In this document: positions 50,102-61,500 of the stretch, piece by piece
Layout: every line of letters begins with the position of its first letter
Position numbering within the stretch: the stretch's first letter is position 1
Notes under the pieces: generated by a model
The model's database searches: none
Seen by the model: the letters and a program-made list of their open reading frames with translations, nothing else
What the model was told of the DNA's origin: nothing
Position numbers and translations under genes: made by a program
Source: Panonychus citri
Taxonomy: Eukaryota > Arthropoda > Arachnida > Trombidiformes > Tetranychidae
DNA: 64,000 nt
Reading direction: 5' to 3'
Assembly (NCBI RefSeq): GCF_014898815.1
Contig: NW_026515482.1
Location: 2,852,001-2,916,000, forward strand

Positions 50102-51909
50102 TTAACTTCTTATTGAGTAACTTTCTTCATTAGCACTATTTGGTGTACCAGTGCTCGTTGGTGTACCATAATCAGCGGGTGATGCGGTGTTAGGTGATGC
50201 CGATGAGGTTGACTCCATGGATGAATTGGCTGACATGGCGGCTTTAGCTGCGGCTATTGAGAAAAGGTCACCAGCTGAGGGTAAAGGTGCAAGTCCACCA
50301 GATATCGAGGGTAATAAACTAAGGTCGGGTAAATTTTGTAGGTGAGATTTAAGCTCATCACGAACTTGGGAGACGGAGAGTAGTTTCTCCTTAAATTCGG
50401 CAAGACGTTGTTCCGCTGCCGTTAAAGAATCTTTCTGATTTTTAACAAAAGCATATAACATATTTGAAATTTTCTTTCTCTCCTCAAGTTCAACGGTTAA
50501 ACGATTATTATAATCGGCGAGAATGGTACAAGCCTCGTCAACTTGACGTTGTAATCTTTCCGCTGAATCTTTATCACGAATTTTTTTCAATAGACTAGCA
50601 TCTGATACTTCTGGCGGTAAAGAGGCAATCTTTTCACGGACATTGGCATCGCTTGAGGCAGAATATTCAAGAATTTGTAGAGCTGAAATTAACTCTTCCG
50701 GGTCAATTGATTTAACTATCGCTGTCTCATTGACAGTAAATTTTGAATCATCAAATTTAACACTTCTCTCCAATTTAATACCATTGTTGGTGTTTGTATC
50801 ATTTACGGTTGTGGTTAATGTTGGTGCGGTTTTATTTGTTGTCTTCTTGCTAATACTATTCTTGGGAGTTGATGATGAATAAGAAACTGTTGTTTTAATG
50901 GTCGATGAGTTTTTTGAATTATTATTATTTGAATTGTTACTATTGGTGGTGCTGGTTGTTGTTGTTGCTGTCGTTGTTGTCGTTGTTGTTGTTGTTGTTG
51001 TTGTTGTTGTATTGGCGTTGGTTGGTTGTGTGGTCGATTTAGAGATGTTACTTTTGTGTGATGCTTTGAATCTTTTAGCATCATTTGTGGTCGGTGTTGA
51101 GGCTCGATCCTTTTTGGTTGGTCCATTATTTTCATCGGTAGAACCATTTTTAGAACCTTTTAAATCGTCAAGTGCTTTCCTCCAATCAGATATTTGATTA
51201 GAATCGTAAATATTTCTCTCACCCCAAACAGTGAGTATCCTCTCTAGGCCTTTCCAGGTTTTATCATCTGCCTCTCTGTGATCAATCAGTGAAAGAGCAA
51301 AAATTAGAATCAGTAAAAACAACACACAAATAATTAGCAAAATGATTGAAATTAGTCAAGACAGAAATCAGATACATTTAGTGTATGATATAAACATATA
51401 CACAATTATGAATGAATAAGTAAACATATGAATTGTAAGGTAAAGATTTGATGACAATGATTTAAATTGAAATTGATTAAGTGAATCGTGTAGGTAATCA
51501 AATTAATAGTGAAATAATGTCACCAGTAACATAATACTTACTTAGCAACCGCAATAAATGCTGGTTTCAAGGCTCCAGCAAATTCCTTGGTGAATTCAGG
51601 TCCTTTTTTACGACTATTTTGAATAACATCATTGGCTAAATACATGAAGGTCAATTTACGATTTGTAGTTGCTATTAATAAGAAGATAGAATCAAATTAA
51701 TAAATGTCAACGTGCAGAGCGAGTCAGATGTAAATTAAATGTGACAATAATATCTTACCCTTTTTAAGCTCTTTGAACCAGGTTTGCACAATTAACTTAT
51801 GGTGTTTTCTATGATGAATTAACCATAATGAAAAGGTTTGAATTGTTTGAGCTGAACTATTTAAATCACCTAAACGTTTCTCTAATTGTTGACTTGTAAA
51901 CCCAGACAT
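50102..51909 (-). CDS. RPRD1: RPRD1-type RNA polymerase II CTD-interacting protein, 3 exons
   Basis: Exons in transcript order are 51759-51909, 51542-51671 and 50102-51275, giving 484 aa. The N-terminal CID domain (MSGFTSQQLEKRL.., SLWLIHHRKHHKLIV, KLTFMYLANDVIQNSRKKG, WKGLERILTVWGERNIY) binds the phosphorylated CTD of RNA polymerase II. The C-terminal coiled-coil part (VREKIASLPPEVSDASLL, VDEACTILADYNNRL, then NLPDLSLLPSISGGLAPLPS) is shared with RPRD1A/1B (CREPT). RPRD1 proteins act in the nucleus and aid CTD dephosphorylation and transcription. Between them lies a species-specific spacer with a long Thr run (ACA repeats, ~50970-51015) and Asn/Ser-rich sequence. A Ser/Thr/Ala tail follows the conserved end, making it longer than human RPRD1B (326 aa). 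Confidence 0.95.
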
Positions 51910-53656
51910 AATTGGTTATTAGGGTTGTTTACAATTTGATGGGAAATAGAGAGAGAGACAATCACATATACAAGATTAACCACAATATGGATAATTTTGT
52001 TGTTGTTGTTTTTTTGTCTGAGTAAACAAAATATGTTGATGAAGAAGGAGAAAAAAGTTGAGAGAGTGAGATATAGATAGAAAGTTGATTATCACAGTCA
52101 CTGGATATCACTGCTTTCCTTTAAATATTGATTAACAATATAATCAGGTTTGCTGATAGCTGAGGCCTTTCAGAGTATAAAGTTAACATGAAACAATTAA
52201 CAATCCATGTTACTGATACTGTTGTTTAGTTATTGTCAAAGAAAGCACAATATATTATATACGATGATAGAGTGGATGATGTTGATAGAAGAATAATCAA
52301 AATAAGGATGATAGAGAAGTAAAATAATGTAAATCCAAGCGCAAGTAGGAGAAACCAGAGTGAGAATTTTAAAATTGAACGGCCGGGCAGGAATAAGAAA
52401 TTAAAACCAAACCAACAGTTGAGAAGAGACCAGATTAACCCAAGACCAGAATAAAATCATTTAAGATGAAACCTTTTCGATGGATTGAGAGATAAAGGTG
52501 AGAAAATTAAAACAACAACAGAAGAAGAGCAAGAAAAAGAGAGCAAGATACAGAAAGAATATGGATAATAATAATAATAATAATTCCTCCACCAACACCG
52601 ACAAAAAGCAAAAAGAGAATATGAGTTCACTTTTAGAATAGAAAATGATAAAAAAAAATAAAAAGAGAAAAAGAAAACAAAATAGAGAAAAAGAAAGAGA
52701 AAGTAAGAGGAAAAGAGAGAGAGAAAGAGAGAAAACCACAAGAGAAGAAAAGAAAACAAGACAAACAGTTGGTTCTTTGTTTGGAATGAGAGTGTTTTGT
52801 CTAAAATGGCGAATTAATTGTTTCCATTGGTCAGTAGATTTTAATTACTATTCGATGGACAATTAATACTAATTGAAAAGGAAAACAATTTAATCAAGTG
52901 AGTTAAAGGTAACAAGAAATAAACAAAACCGAAATTGTAAACAAGCATTGGAATAGGGACCGTCCATTAATCCGGTTCATCGAAACCCGGTTACTTTGAA
53001 AAGATTAAATTCTTTTATTTTTTTTAGTTTTTAATTAGGTAAACACTTTAATCTGGATTTTAATTTGAGTCGATTAATTAACCAACTTTAGAATAATATT
53101 TTGCTCAAGTTAAAAGGGTTAATTTGGTTTAATTGTTAACCTTTAATGGAAAATCTTTCAATTTCTATCGGTTTATTGACTGTTTTGCCTTCTCTTGTTA
53201 TGTTCATTTTTCACCCTGTTAATTAGTTGATTTAATTTATTTTTTCTTCTTCTTCCAATCATTGTGATCATGATTAGTAGATTGTTTTAATCAGGATTGA
53301 GAACAATTGAATCTGATTAGAGTTATTTATGTATGGGGAGAAAACAATTGATCGAGTTGATTGGTAAACATTGAGATTTAAAGATTGGAAAGATTCCGAT
53401 TTGTTGATCAGTAATTAAAACAATTAATTTGACTTTTTTTCTTTTGGGTTTTATGATTTGATTGGAATTGTGAAAAGTGAAATTTAGAATTGATTTAGAA
53501 TTTTTTCCAAGAATTTATCTGTTATTGTGGTTATAAGATATCGATTTGCTTGTGGAGTTTGGTTTTCGATCGCGTCTTAATGTGCTAATGAAAGGGAAAA
53601 AAATATTAATAGAACTTTTTTATCGAACTTTTTGATTGGAATGGACAAAAAGTTTT
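51910..53656. other. Intergenic, RPRD1 to first tRNA-Ser
   Basis: AT-rich, with purine-rich repeats (52500-52740) that create spurious long frames on both strands. It should contain the RPRD1 promoter. No gene is supported. Confidence 0.5.
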
Positions 53657-53738
53657 CGCATTCGACAGGATTCGAACCTGTGCGGGAAAATCCCAATGGA
53701 TTTCAAGTCCATCGCCTTAACCACTCGGCCACGAATGC
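53657..53738 (-). tRNA. tRNA-Ser(UGA), copy 1
   Basis: 82 nt including discriminator G. Acceptor stem GCATTCG / CGAATGC, A-box TGGCCGAGTGG, anticodon loop CTTGAAA (anticodon TGA), long class II variable arm, B-box GGTTCGAATCC. No intron. A T-run terminator follows at 53648-53652. Upstream block at 53790-53812. Confidence 0.97.
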
Positions 53739-53789
53739 ACATGAAAATTGGGTGGAAGTTAATTATTTAAACGTGCAAACATCAATCAA

Positions 53790-53812
53790 AACGTTCGCAC
53801 GTTAGAACGTTT
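53790..53812 (-). promoter_or_regulatory. Conserved upstream element of tRNA-Ser copy 1
   Basis: On the minus strand it reads AAACGTTCTAACGTGCGAACG, then TTTTGATTGATGTTTGC. It lies 52-74 bp before the tRNA, with TTTAAATAAT near -30. The same block recurs before copy 2 and before tRNA-Ser(AGA). Confidence 0.6.
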
Positions 53813-53907
53813 CAAATTTTCGCTCAGCAACAAACTAATGAATGTAATTTGGATTAACCAGTTCGAGCTCTAAGAGCAATTGAAAGAGTTATCGTTCTGA
53901 AAGCGAA

Positions 53908-54109
53908 ATGTCAGAATCTGATTACGAAACAATTGAGGTAATGAAGAAATTGATCTGAAAAAAAAACAACGGAAAAGTGATCTGGGCTAATTTCTTCATC
54001 TAAATTATTTCAGGCAGAACAAGAAGAGCAATCGAAGTTGATATTACTATTTAGAGTAAAAATAATGATGAGAATTCGTGTAGTTACAAAAAAAAGTTCT
54101 CAACGATAA
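53908..54109 (+). pseudogene. Possible two-exon gene fragment between tRNA genes
   Basis: ATG at 53908 opens MSESDYETIE, followed by a GTAATG donor (exon end 53937). A good acceptor (..ttatttcag) lies at 54013. Exon 2 (54014-54109) continues AEQEEQSKLILLF and ends in TAA, for 41 aa in frame. The second half overlaps the DNA duplicated near 61358-61440, where a different frame reads AIESAVEKDNDENS. It is probably a remnant of a real gene caught in the tRNA duplication, but it is too short to identify. Confidence 0.25.
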
Positions 54110-54156
54110 ACAATGGAACTTTGAACTTTTCGATCGCGATGGACAAAAAAAGTTTT
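54062..54156. repeat. Direct repeat: 3' flank of tRNA-Ser copy 2, shared with 61391-61489
   Basis: The sequence 'ataatgatgagaattcgtg' through 'atggacaaaaaaagttt' recurs at 61391-61489, in the same orientation, next to tRNA-Ser copy 4. A few substitutions and a 4-bp indel separate the copies. Confidence 0.8.
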
Positions 54157-54238
54157 CGCATTCGACAGGATTCGAACCTGTGCGGGAAAATCCCAATGGA
54201 TTTCAAGTCCATCGCCTTAACCACTCGGCCACGAATGC
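54157..54238 (-). tRNA. tRNA-Ser(UGA), copy 2
   Basis: 82 nt, reading the same as copy 1: acceptor stem GCATTCG / CGAATGC, anticodon TGA, A and B boxes intact, T7 terminator downstream (54146-54152). Upstream block at 54294-54317 and a TATA-like TTTATATGAG near -30. Confidence 0.97.
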
Positions 54239-54293
54239 AGATGAACTATTATAAAGATCACGCTCATATAAACATACGAATATCAATCAAATG

Positions 54294-54317
54294 ATCGTTC
54301 GCACGTTGTTACGTTTC
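54294..54317 (-). promoter_or_regulatory. Conserved upstream element of tRNA-Ser copy 2
   Basis: The minus strand reads GAAACGTAACAACGTGCGAA, then CGATCATTTGATTGATATTCG. It aligns with the blocks before tRNA-Ser copy 1 and tRNA-Ser(AGA). Confidence 0.6.
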
Positions 54318-54323
54318 TAATTC

Positions 54324-54618
54324 ATGATTAATTGCTGCAGATTGAATTGAGCTTTTCTGTAAACAAGTTTTCCAGTCTAATGGTTTGATCCTGAGGAAAG
54401 GTAATTAAGATGATTGATCGTCTCTAATTAGATGACGTTAGCCTGTTGATTGCAGCCAATTGTAGGCATGTAACGTGCTGATAATTCATCTGCATTCGTG
54501 GCCGAGTGGTTAAGGCGATGGACTTGAAATCCATTGGGATTTTCCCGCACAGGTTCGAATCCTGTCGAATGCGAAAAACTTTTTTTGTCCATCACAATCG
54601 AAAAGTTCACAAAAGTTC
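54324..54618 (+). repeat. Inverted-repeat arm A (~295 bp), includes tRNA-Ser copy 3
   Basis: This is the reverse complement of 61445-61739. I read only two substitutions across the arm (near 54376 and 54390). It comprises ~165 bp upstream of the tRNA, the tRNA itself and ~45 bp downstream. Confidence 0.9.
54492..54573 (+). tRNA. tRNA-Ser(UGA), copy 3
   Basis: 82 nt, anticodon TGA, acceptor stem GCATTCG / CGAATGC, terminator TTTTTTT at 54580-54586. It lies inside inverted-repeat arm A and is divergent from copy 2. Its own upstream region lacks the AACGTGCGAA block. Confidence 0.97.
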
Positions 54619-56393
54619 ATTGAGGACTAATTTTTTTCTTTCCTTCTCCCCCATCATTAGAACAAAGAATAAAACATTTTCTTCGTCAGATTCAACCATA
54701 TCTCTCAAGCCTTAAAGGATTTTTTCCATAGAACTATTCAGCTAATGTTCTCTGACGGATTCGAAATCAAATTCATTTATTATTCTAATTTAACCCTTTG
54801 ATAGCTATTCTATACTCTTACCTGTTGAAATCGAATTGAACATTCTGTCTTGTTTCTCAATTCTTTCCATGAAAAGTTCATTCATCTATAAATTAAGTTA
54901 TATTCAAGTTCGAAAAATGAAAAAGTTCTAAACGATGATGTTCAATCAATAGATTACCAACTAGAAAAGGTTAAATGTCCGTTATGATGATTAGAATGAT
55001 ATTGAATGGATATCAAAATAGATATTGAATAATTGTTGATTCCAATTGGTTATCATGATCAACTAATGAGCTTGATTATTGTTGTAATGATTATTTGTTA
55101 AAGAAAAATAATTTCAAGTTAATCATGAAAAGTCAACAATTGATATAAACCATTTCCCTATCAACAGGAATATAAAGTCAGTTACATGATGATTATTGTG
55201 ATGATCATGATGATGGAGAAAAAAAATTTACCTCAAACTCAACAGGGAATCATGAAAACAGAAAAATAGGAATCTTGTTTCCTCAGAACTTTTTTTCTTT
55301 CATCATAATCTCCTTTTTCACCCTCATCATCCTTATCTTCATCTTCATCATCATTATCATCATTTGATGACATTTCCTTGACTTATTCAGTTATCTTTAT
55401 CTGTAGCATTTTTGTTCATCATCATGACAGTTACATGAACCCGATAACTCTGAACATGAACTTTTTTGTATCCAAACTAATTCATAAATAAACTGATCAT
55501 TTCATGATGATTATCATGATAAGTGATATTTTATCATGAATGAGAATCTCAATTATAATTATAATCCACCTAAAGTCTGGGTAACTTTAAATTGTAACAA
55601 TTTAACCTTGTTGATTAACTGAAAACCAATTACAAGTATTATATCAATTTGAATCAATTGTCTACTAATTAGCTCAATCAATATTAATTAACGTTGATTA
55701 ACTTATAAGAGTTTATTTGATAGTTAACACTTGATGGATAATTAAATGATAATAATATCATAGATTAAATTTCATTTTGATTTATCTCATGTTTAGTTCA
55801 TCATTTAACTTGAAACTGACATTAATTAAGTCAAAATTTGATTTAGTTTTTTGTTCACCATTGATTAACTGTACCATTTGATGATTAGTTGATTGTCAAT
55901 ACGATTGTTGATTCTTGATAGAAATTTGTATTGTTAAAGTTTACAATTAGATGATTGGAAAATTTACCATTAGTCAAATCTGATTGTTCCCAATTGAATT
56001 GTACTAAAAAGCCAATCTATTTATAACTTGACTTGCTGTTTAAATCAGCAATCAATTAGTTTAATAAACAAATTGGCAACTAAATTATTAACCCATTTAC
56101 AATCAATTATTTATTCAATCAAATCTGTTAGTTAAAATTGAATAAAATGAAACATTAAAAATCACAGAATTGATTGAATCTCGTAAGCAAAATGATAACC
56201 ATTAACCTCATCATGAAGATAAACAAATTATCATGTTAATCTGAATAATTACTTAGCTCTGATCTACTAGAATTCTGATAAGAATTAGATCTGAATGAGA
56301 ATCGATCAATTCCTAATCTATTTCGACAACGATTTTCATGGTAACTTTTCTGATGCCGAAAACTGTTTCCAGTGGCAAGTGAATCTTTCAGAA

Positions 56394-56428
<35 letters not shown>

Positions 56429-58556
56429 GGTAAATGATTCACGATAATCTTGAGCTGTTATTATTTTTTTATCGAAAAATCCATGAGTAAAATATTAAAG
56501 AAAAAAACAAAAAGAGGATCAACTTGAATTAGATGAAAGATCTTCATCTTTCGTTAATCTTATCGTTTAATCTGATTCGAACTGGATGATAGTAGATTCA
56601 TTTATCATCATGAAGATTCAGTGGAGATTTTTATTTTCATGATCAATGTTACATATCGATGTCAACAATTGGAATCAGTCTGTTGATCATCAGTAACAAT
56701 TTAAACTTCTCATTGATTCCCAAATAAGTTTCATGATCATCTTATTGATAGTTAACAGATAGTAAGATTATGGTATCATTTGTTGATAACTGACCAAAAG
56801 ACGATAATATTTGCACAGATAACAAAGTAAAAAGTAATGGTCACTAGTGGTCAAAGTTTTCGAATAGAACAAAAAAAAAGTTTCCATTTTCTTTTGTAAA
56901 GATTAACTTTCACTCATCCTCTTCTTCTGCTAATTCATGACAAACTTCATGGATACTCTGATTATCTGATGAACATGGTGATAAGCAATATTTACCTTTA
57001 TTCAATGAATTAATATTTCATGATAACAGTTGATTAATCCTATTTGTGTAGGATTTTGATTAGTTAACATAATACAATTTAGTTTTATTATTAGTTAACA
57101 GTAGTAAAACTCAAGTACCATGAGTACTAACACACTGAACTCCATGATAATGATATGATATGATATCATGATAAAGTTCATGATGGGAAGATGAAAGAGA
57201 AAAGAAAAAAAAGAAAAAGTTTTTTCTATTGGCTTTAAGATGAGCTTTTTCTTTGCCCACCGAGAAGGGAACATCAGGAAAAGTGGAGTGGGAACACCAG
57301 AGTTGTGGTGGAAGATGAAAAATTAGCCGGAAAAACTATCGGTTTCTGTTTATTCTGATACTTTGTCTTTATCTCGAATATATCATGAAATGAATTTAGT
57401 CCAAATTTATATAATATTTTCCATGATGATAGTAAGAATATCTTATTATCTTCTAATATCAGAAACTTTACCTAAAGGTAAGAGAATAAGAATATAAAAT
57501 AAACACCATGAGAATCATGATTTCCACTGATGATGATTATCATCGTTAGTCCATTGCTAATGTCTCGAAAGATAGTTCAGTTTCATGGTGGATCTGAATC
57601 GTTTAATCATTCAGGATGAGGTTGAAAAGGGATAGAAATAGATGAAGGAAATAACCAACATGTATTTACCACTCTCAAAGTATCTACCTCACCACCACCC
57701 ACAATATAATTATTACGATTATATAAAAATGACTTGAATAAAGGTTAAGGGTTTGGACTTTAGAGTAAAGTTGATATAATAAAAAACACTCAAAACGAGG
57801 ATGAGGACGAACAGGATTCTGAACAATGAAGGTGAGATAAGGTGCCAAAGATGAGTAAATTTTATGACGCTCATGATGAGAATGACGTTGAGTGCTATCA
57901 TAATACTGATCATATAGGCTCTATTATCATCATGAGCATCGTGGTGAGTTAATATTTAATCATCTATCATGATAAAATCTTGAAAAGGTTCAGAGTTATT
58001 GAAATATTATCATGATCATCAAGTAACAGCTAACGGTGAGTTTGATATAATACAATATAAAGTAATTTTGAATGCGCAAGATTAACTCAAGATGATGATG
58101 ATGATGATTAGGATGATTAGGATGATCAGGGGGTGGACGATAAGGATGATGGAAAAGTGAGTTGAAACTGAAAACATGGTTACAATTGTGATTCTGATTC
58201 TGTATCATGTATCGACTAATTTGTCCAAACATTTCACTTTGACCAATAGAAAAGTTTATCCTGAAAGTTAATTGTGTTCAAATCAATTTAAATTATATAT
58301 TACACGACAATTGTTTCATCTTATGTGCTAACTGTTAAACTTAATTAACTAATTGTTCTAATGTGGTAAAAATTGTAATCAATTTTAAAACTTTCAATTA
58401 GTTTGTGAGTTTATCTCAGTTATTTTTTTTTCTCGTTTAATTGTTGGTCTAATTTGTTTTCTGTTTCTTTAATTTCTGAGAGAAATTTTTGTTCATTATA
58501 ATCACTTTAATTTAGTTAATCATTTAATTGTTTATCCATAATAATTAAGCTATCAA
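54619..58556. other. Non-coding, upstream of the FMRFamide-like gene
   Basis: AT-rich. It includes a (CT)n at 56399-56424 and many ATGATCAT-type words (for example GATATGATATGATATCATGA near 57150). The frames 56236-56442 and 57719-57913 (minus) are not supported. It presumably holds the promoter of the peptide gene. Confidence 0.5.
56399..56424. repeat. (CT)n microsatellite
   Basis: Thirteen uninterrupted CT units. Confidence 0.9.
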
Positions 58557-61500
58557 ATGGCTGGTTATTTATTCATAGATATTTATTATATTAGTTTACA
58601 ATTAATCTTGTTATCATTGACTGTCCAAGGTTCACCTTTACCAAATTATCAGACTTATTTTGAAGGCATCGATCCTATTTCCTCTTCCGCCTCCACCTCA
58701 TCACTTTCATCACCCTCCTCCTCCCTCTCATCATCTTCCGATTTATTAAATCAACAACAACAACCCCAACCTCAACCCCAACAACAGCAGCAACAACAAC
58801 AACAACAACAAGACCATCAAATGTCACCGGAACCAGGAAACATGATTGAATTTGAAAATTCATACCCATTTCCGATTCTAAGAGGAACCAGAAATGGATC
58901 AGCATCTTTCCCATCATCATCATCATCATTATCACCATCATCATCTTCATCCTTATCATCATCACCAACTACATTTCAACGACCTCCAAATACAATTCAT
59001 CTCTTACTTGGACGATTTTTTAAATCCCCAGGTAAGTTAATTAATCAGTAGCAATCAAATAGTAATAATAATGACAACTAATGAAAAAGGAGGAAAAAAA
59101 AGTTTCATTTGTTTTCATTTAATTTCCTAATTTGATTGTTGACATTGATTTCATATATTCCGTAATTAATTAATACCTAAATGATTTTCTTTGTAAATAT
59201 ATTTATAGTAGTAATTATTTTCCTAGAAAATCAAATCATCACCATCATGACTTAATGTATATATATGATTTACCTTTGTTCCTGAAAACCAACAGGTATT
59301 CAGATTAATTTTCATATGAATATTGATCTGAATTATTAGGAATCAGAATCAATATTTACTTAACACAATAGTTATGATTACAATTACTTACCTTTAATTT
59401 AGATTTACCTGAGACTTTCAGTTAATTCATCGAACCAAAAAGTTCAGTCTCATCGAACTTGTTTTTTTTTCCTTTCAACCTTTCAAAGGGAAAAAAAAGT
59501 TCTAAGTTCTTAATTGTTAATGAAACTTTAAGAGATTTTTTTTCTTCTTCTTCATTGAATCAATTTAATTAATTGACAATCGATTTGCATGTTTTAGATT
59601 TGATTTGATTCTCAGTTGAATACGAATTCAAATGAATATTAATTTTGTTACAATTTGAATCTTAATTCTGTGTTAATCATTAATCTTTTAACTTCGTTAA
59701 TTAAAGTTATCGGTAAATTGTTCAAGTTTAAAATGTTAAATATGAATTAATTTAGCCTCTTAATTATCCTAATTGTGAATAATTATCCCAGTCCATTAGT
59801 GATTATATGGATCATAAGTGTATTTACTTAATTGGTGTTTAATTAAATTGATGACTCTGATTAAGATTATGATTTTGATTGACTTGTTGATTGATAATTA
59901 CAATTCTGATTACAATCAAGATGATTATTTAGTTATCATGTTTTATGAATTGTTGTTGATTTGATTTGCTAATCCAGTCAAGTTTAATTAGCACAATTTA
60001 CCTGTTGATTTAGTTGATTATGTCAACCCAAAGATGAGCAACAATCAATTATCCTTCCGATTAATCAAATGATTAAGTTGATAAATTACCTGAAAATTTC
60101 ATTTAGACTTGACAATTAAGATAATCATCAACTTTACTAAGTCAATTTAATGTTTCCTTTTAATTGTCTCTCTCCTCTCTCGGACAATTAACAATCAATC
60201 ATAAATTATTTAGTTAAACAATTAAAGGTTTTTCACTTAATTAGTGTAGGAAGTAAATTTGATTTAGTTAATTAGTTTTGTCTTTTTTTTCAAACTATTC
60301 TAGGAATTGGAATTAGTTAAAATTATTGATTTACTTTTTTTTTGCTCTCATTGGATGAATTAATAATAATCATTTTAAATTGATTAACAATTAACAATTA
60401 ATTTTGCTCTTTGGTTGTTTGATTAACTTAATTTTATAATATAATAAATGGAACCTGTTGATTGTAAATCAAAATTGTAATTAAAGTTTGCTCAGTTTAT
60501 ATTATGAGGATATTTAACCAAGGTTAATTGTTTATGATTAAGGATTTTTTATATGATTGATTATGTTGTCTAACTGGTTAATTGTAATACAAACAATTTA
60601 CAATTGGACAATTTTTTTTTTTGATTACAATACAAATTTTCCTGAATTTTTGTGCTGATGGTTAACAATTAGAGAGATAAATGATTTCAAAGCAATCAAT
60701 TGTTTCTCTTGAATAATTAATCTAATTGTCAGTTTCTAGTCTCTTTACATTAGATTTTTGTATTTGTGATAAAAGTAAATTAATCACTTTGATTAAGTTG
60801 TTGTTGTTTAATTGTCAAGCAATTTATTGATTGTAGTTGGCTGAGGGTTGGAAAAGATCTCGTTTGGTTGGTAAATAAGGGCGATAAAAATTTCGATAGG
60901 TTAGAACGGTAGATTCGAACTTTTTTGATAAAATTCGAAGGAAGAAAAAAAATTTCGCAGTCGACAGGATTCGAACCTGTGCGGGAAAATCCCAATGGAT
61001 TTCGAGTCCATCGCCTTAACCACTCGGCCACGACTGCATTGACACTTGAAATTCTGTGTAAATACCGAGTGTACCAAATGGTAACCTGATCTCGAACCGA
61101 AATTGATCATTTCAACTTCGTCAAAGTTTTTTCGATCATTTCTTTTGCTTATAATTGACTTGAGTACTTTTTAGTTTTCACCTAGAGAAGACCTAAATTT
61201 TATTTGCCGTCTTGATGGTGAGTTTACGTAGATCTTGAGATAATTACGAAATTGGTCTGGAGAAAGCAACGAAACATCGTTCGTATGTTAAAGCGTTTCA
61301 ATCTCATATTCGGAAACGATTTCATTTATAAATAAGATAAAAACTAACTAGTTATAAGGGACAGAGCTATTGAAAGTGCTGTTGAGAAAGATAATGATGA
61401 GAATTCGTGAAGTTACAAAAAAAAGTTCTCAACGATAAACAATGGAACTTTTGTGAACTTTTCGATTGTGATGGACAAAAAAAGTTTTTCGCATTCGACA

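Noticed and set aside
50643..51197. Long plus-strand and alternate minus-strand frames opposite RPRD1
   Set aside because: They arise from the Thr/Asn-coding repeat of RPRD1 read in other frames (poly-Val, poly-Gln).
52457..52866. Overlapping long frames on both strands
   Set aside because: Purine-rich repeat DNA gives Phe/Leu/Ser-rich frames on one strand and Lys/Arg/Glu-rich frames on the other. No gene-like features.
54428..54610. Identical 60-codon frames at 54428-54610 (minus) and 61453-61635 (plus)
   Set aside because: Both read through tRNA-Ser genes. The identity reflects the inverted repeat, not a protein.
58675..58968. Minus-strand frame rich in Met/Val
   Set aside because: It is the antisense of the Ser/Gln repeats in the neuropeptide exon.
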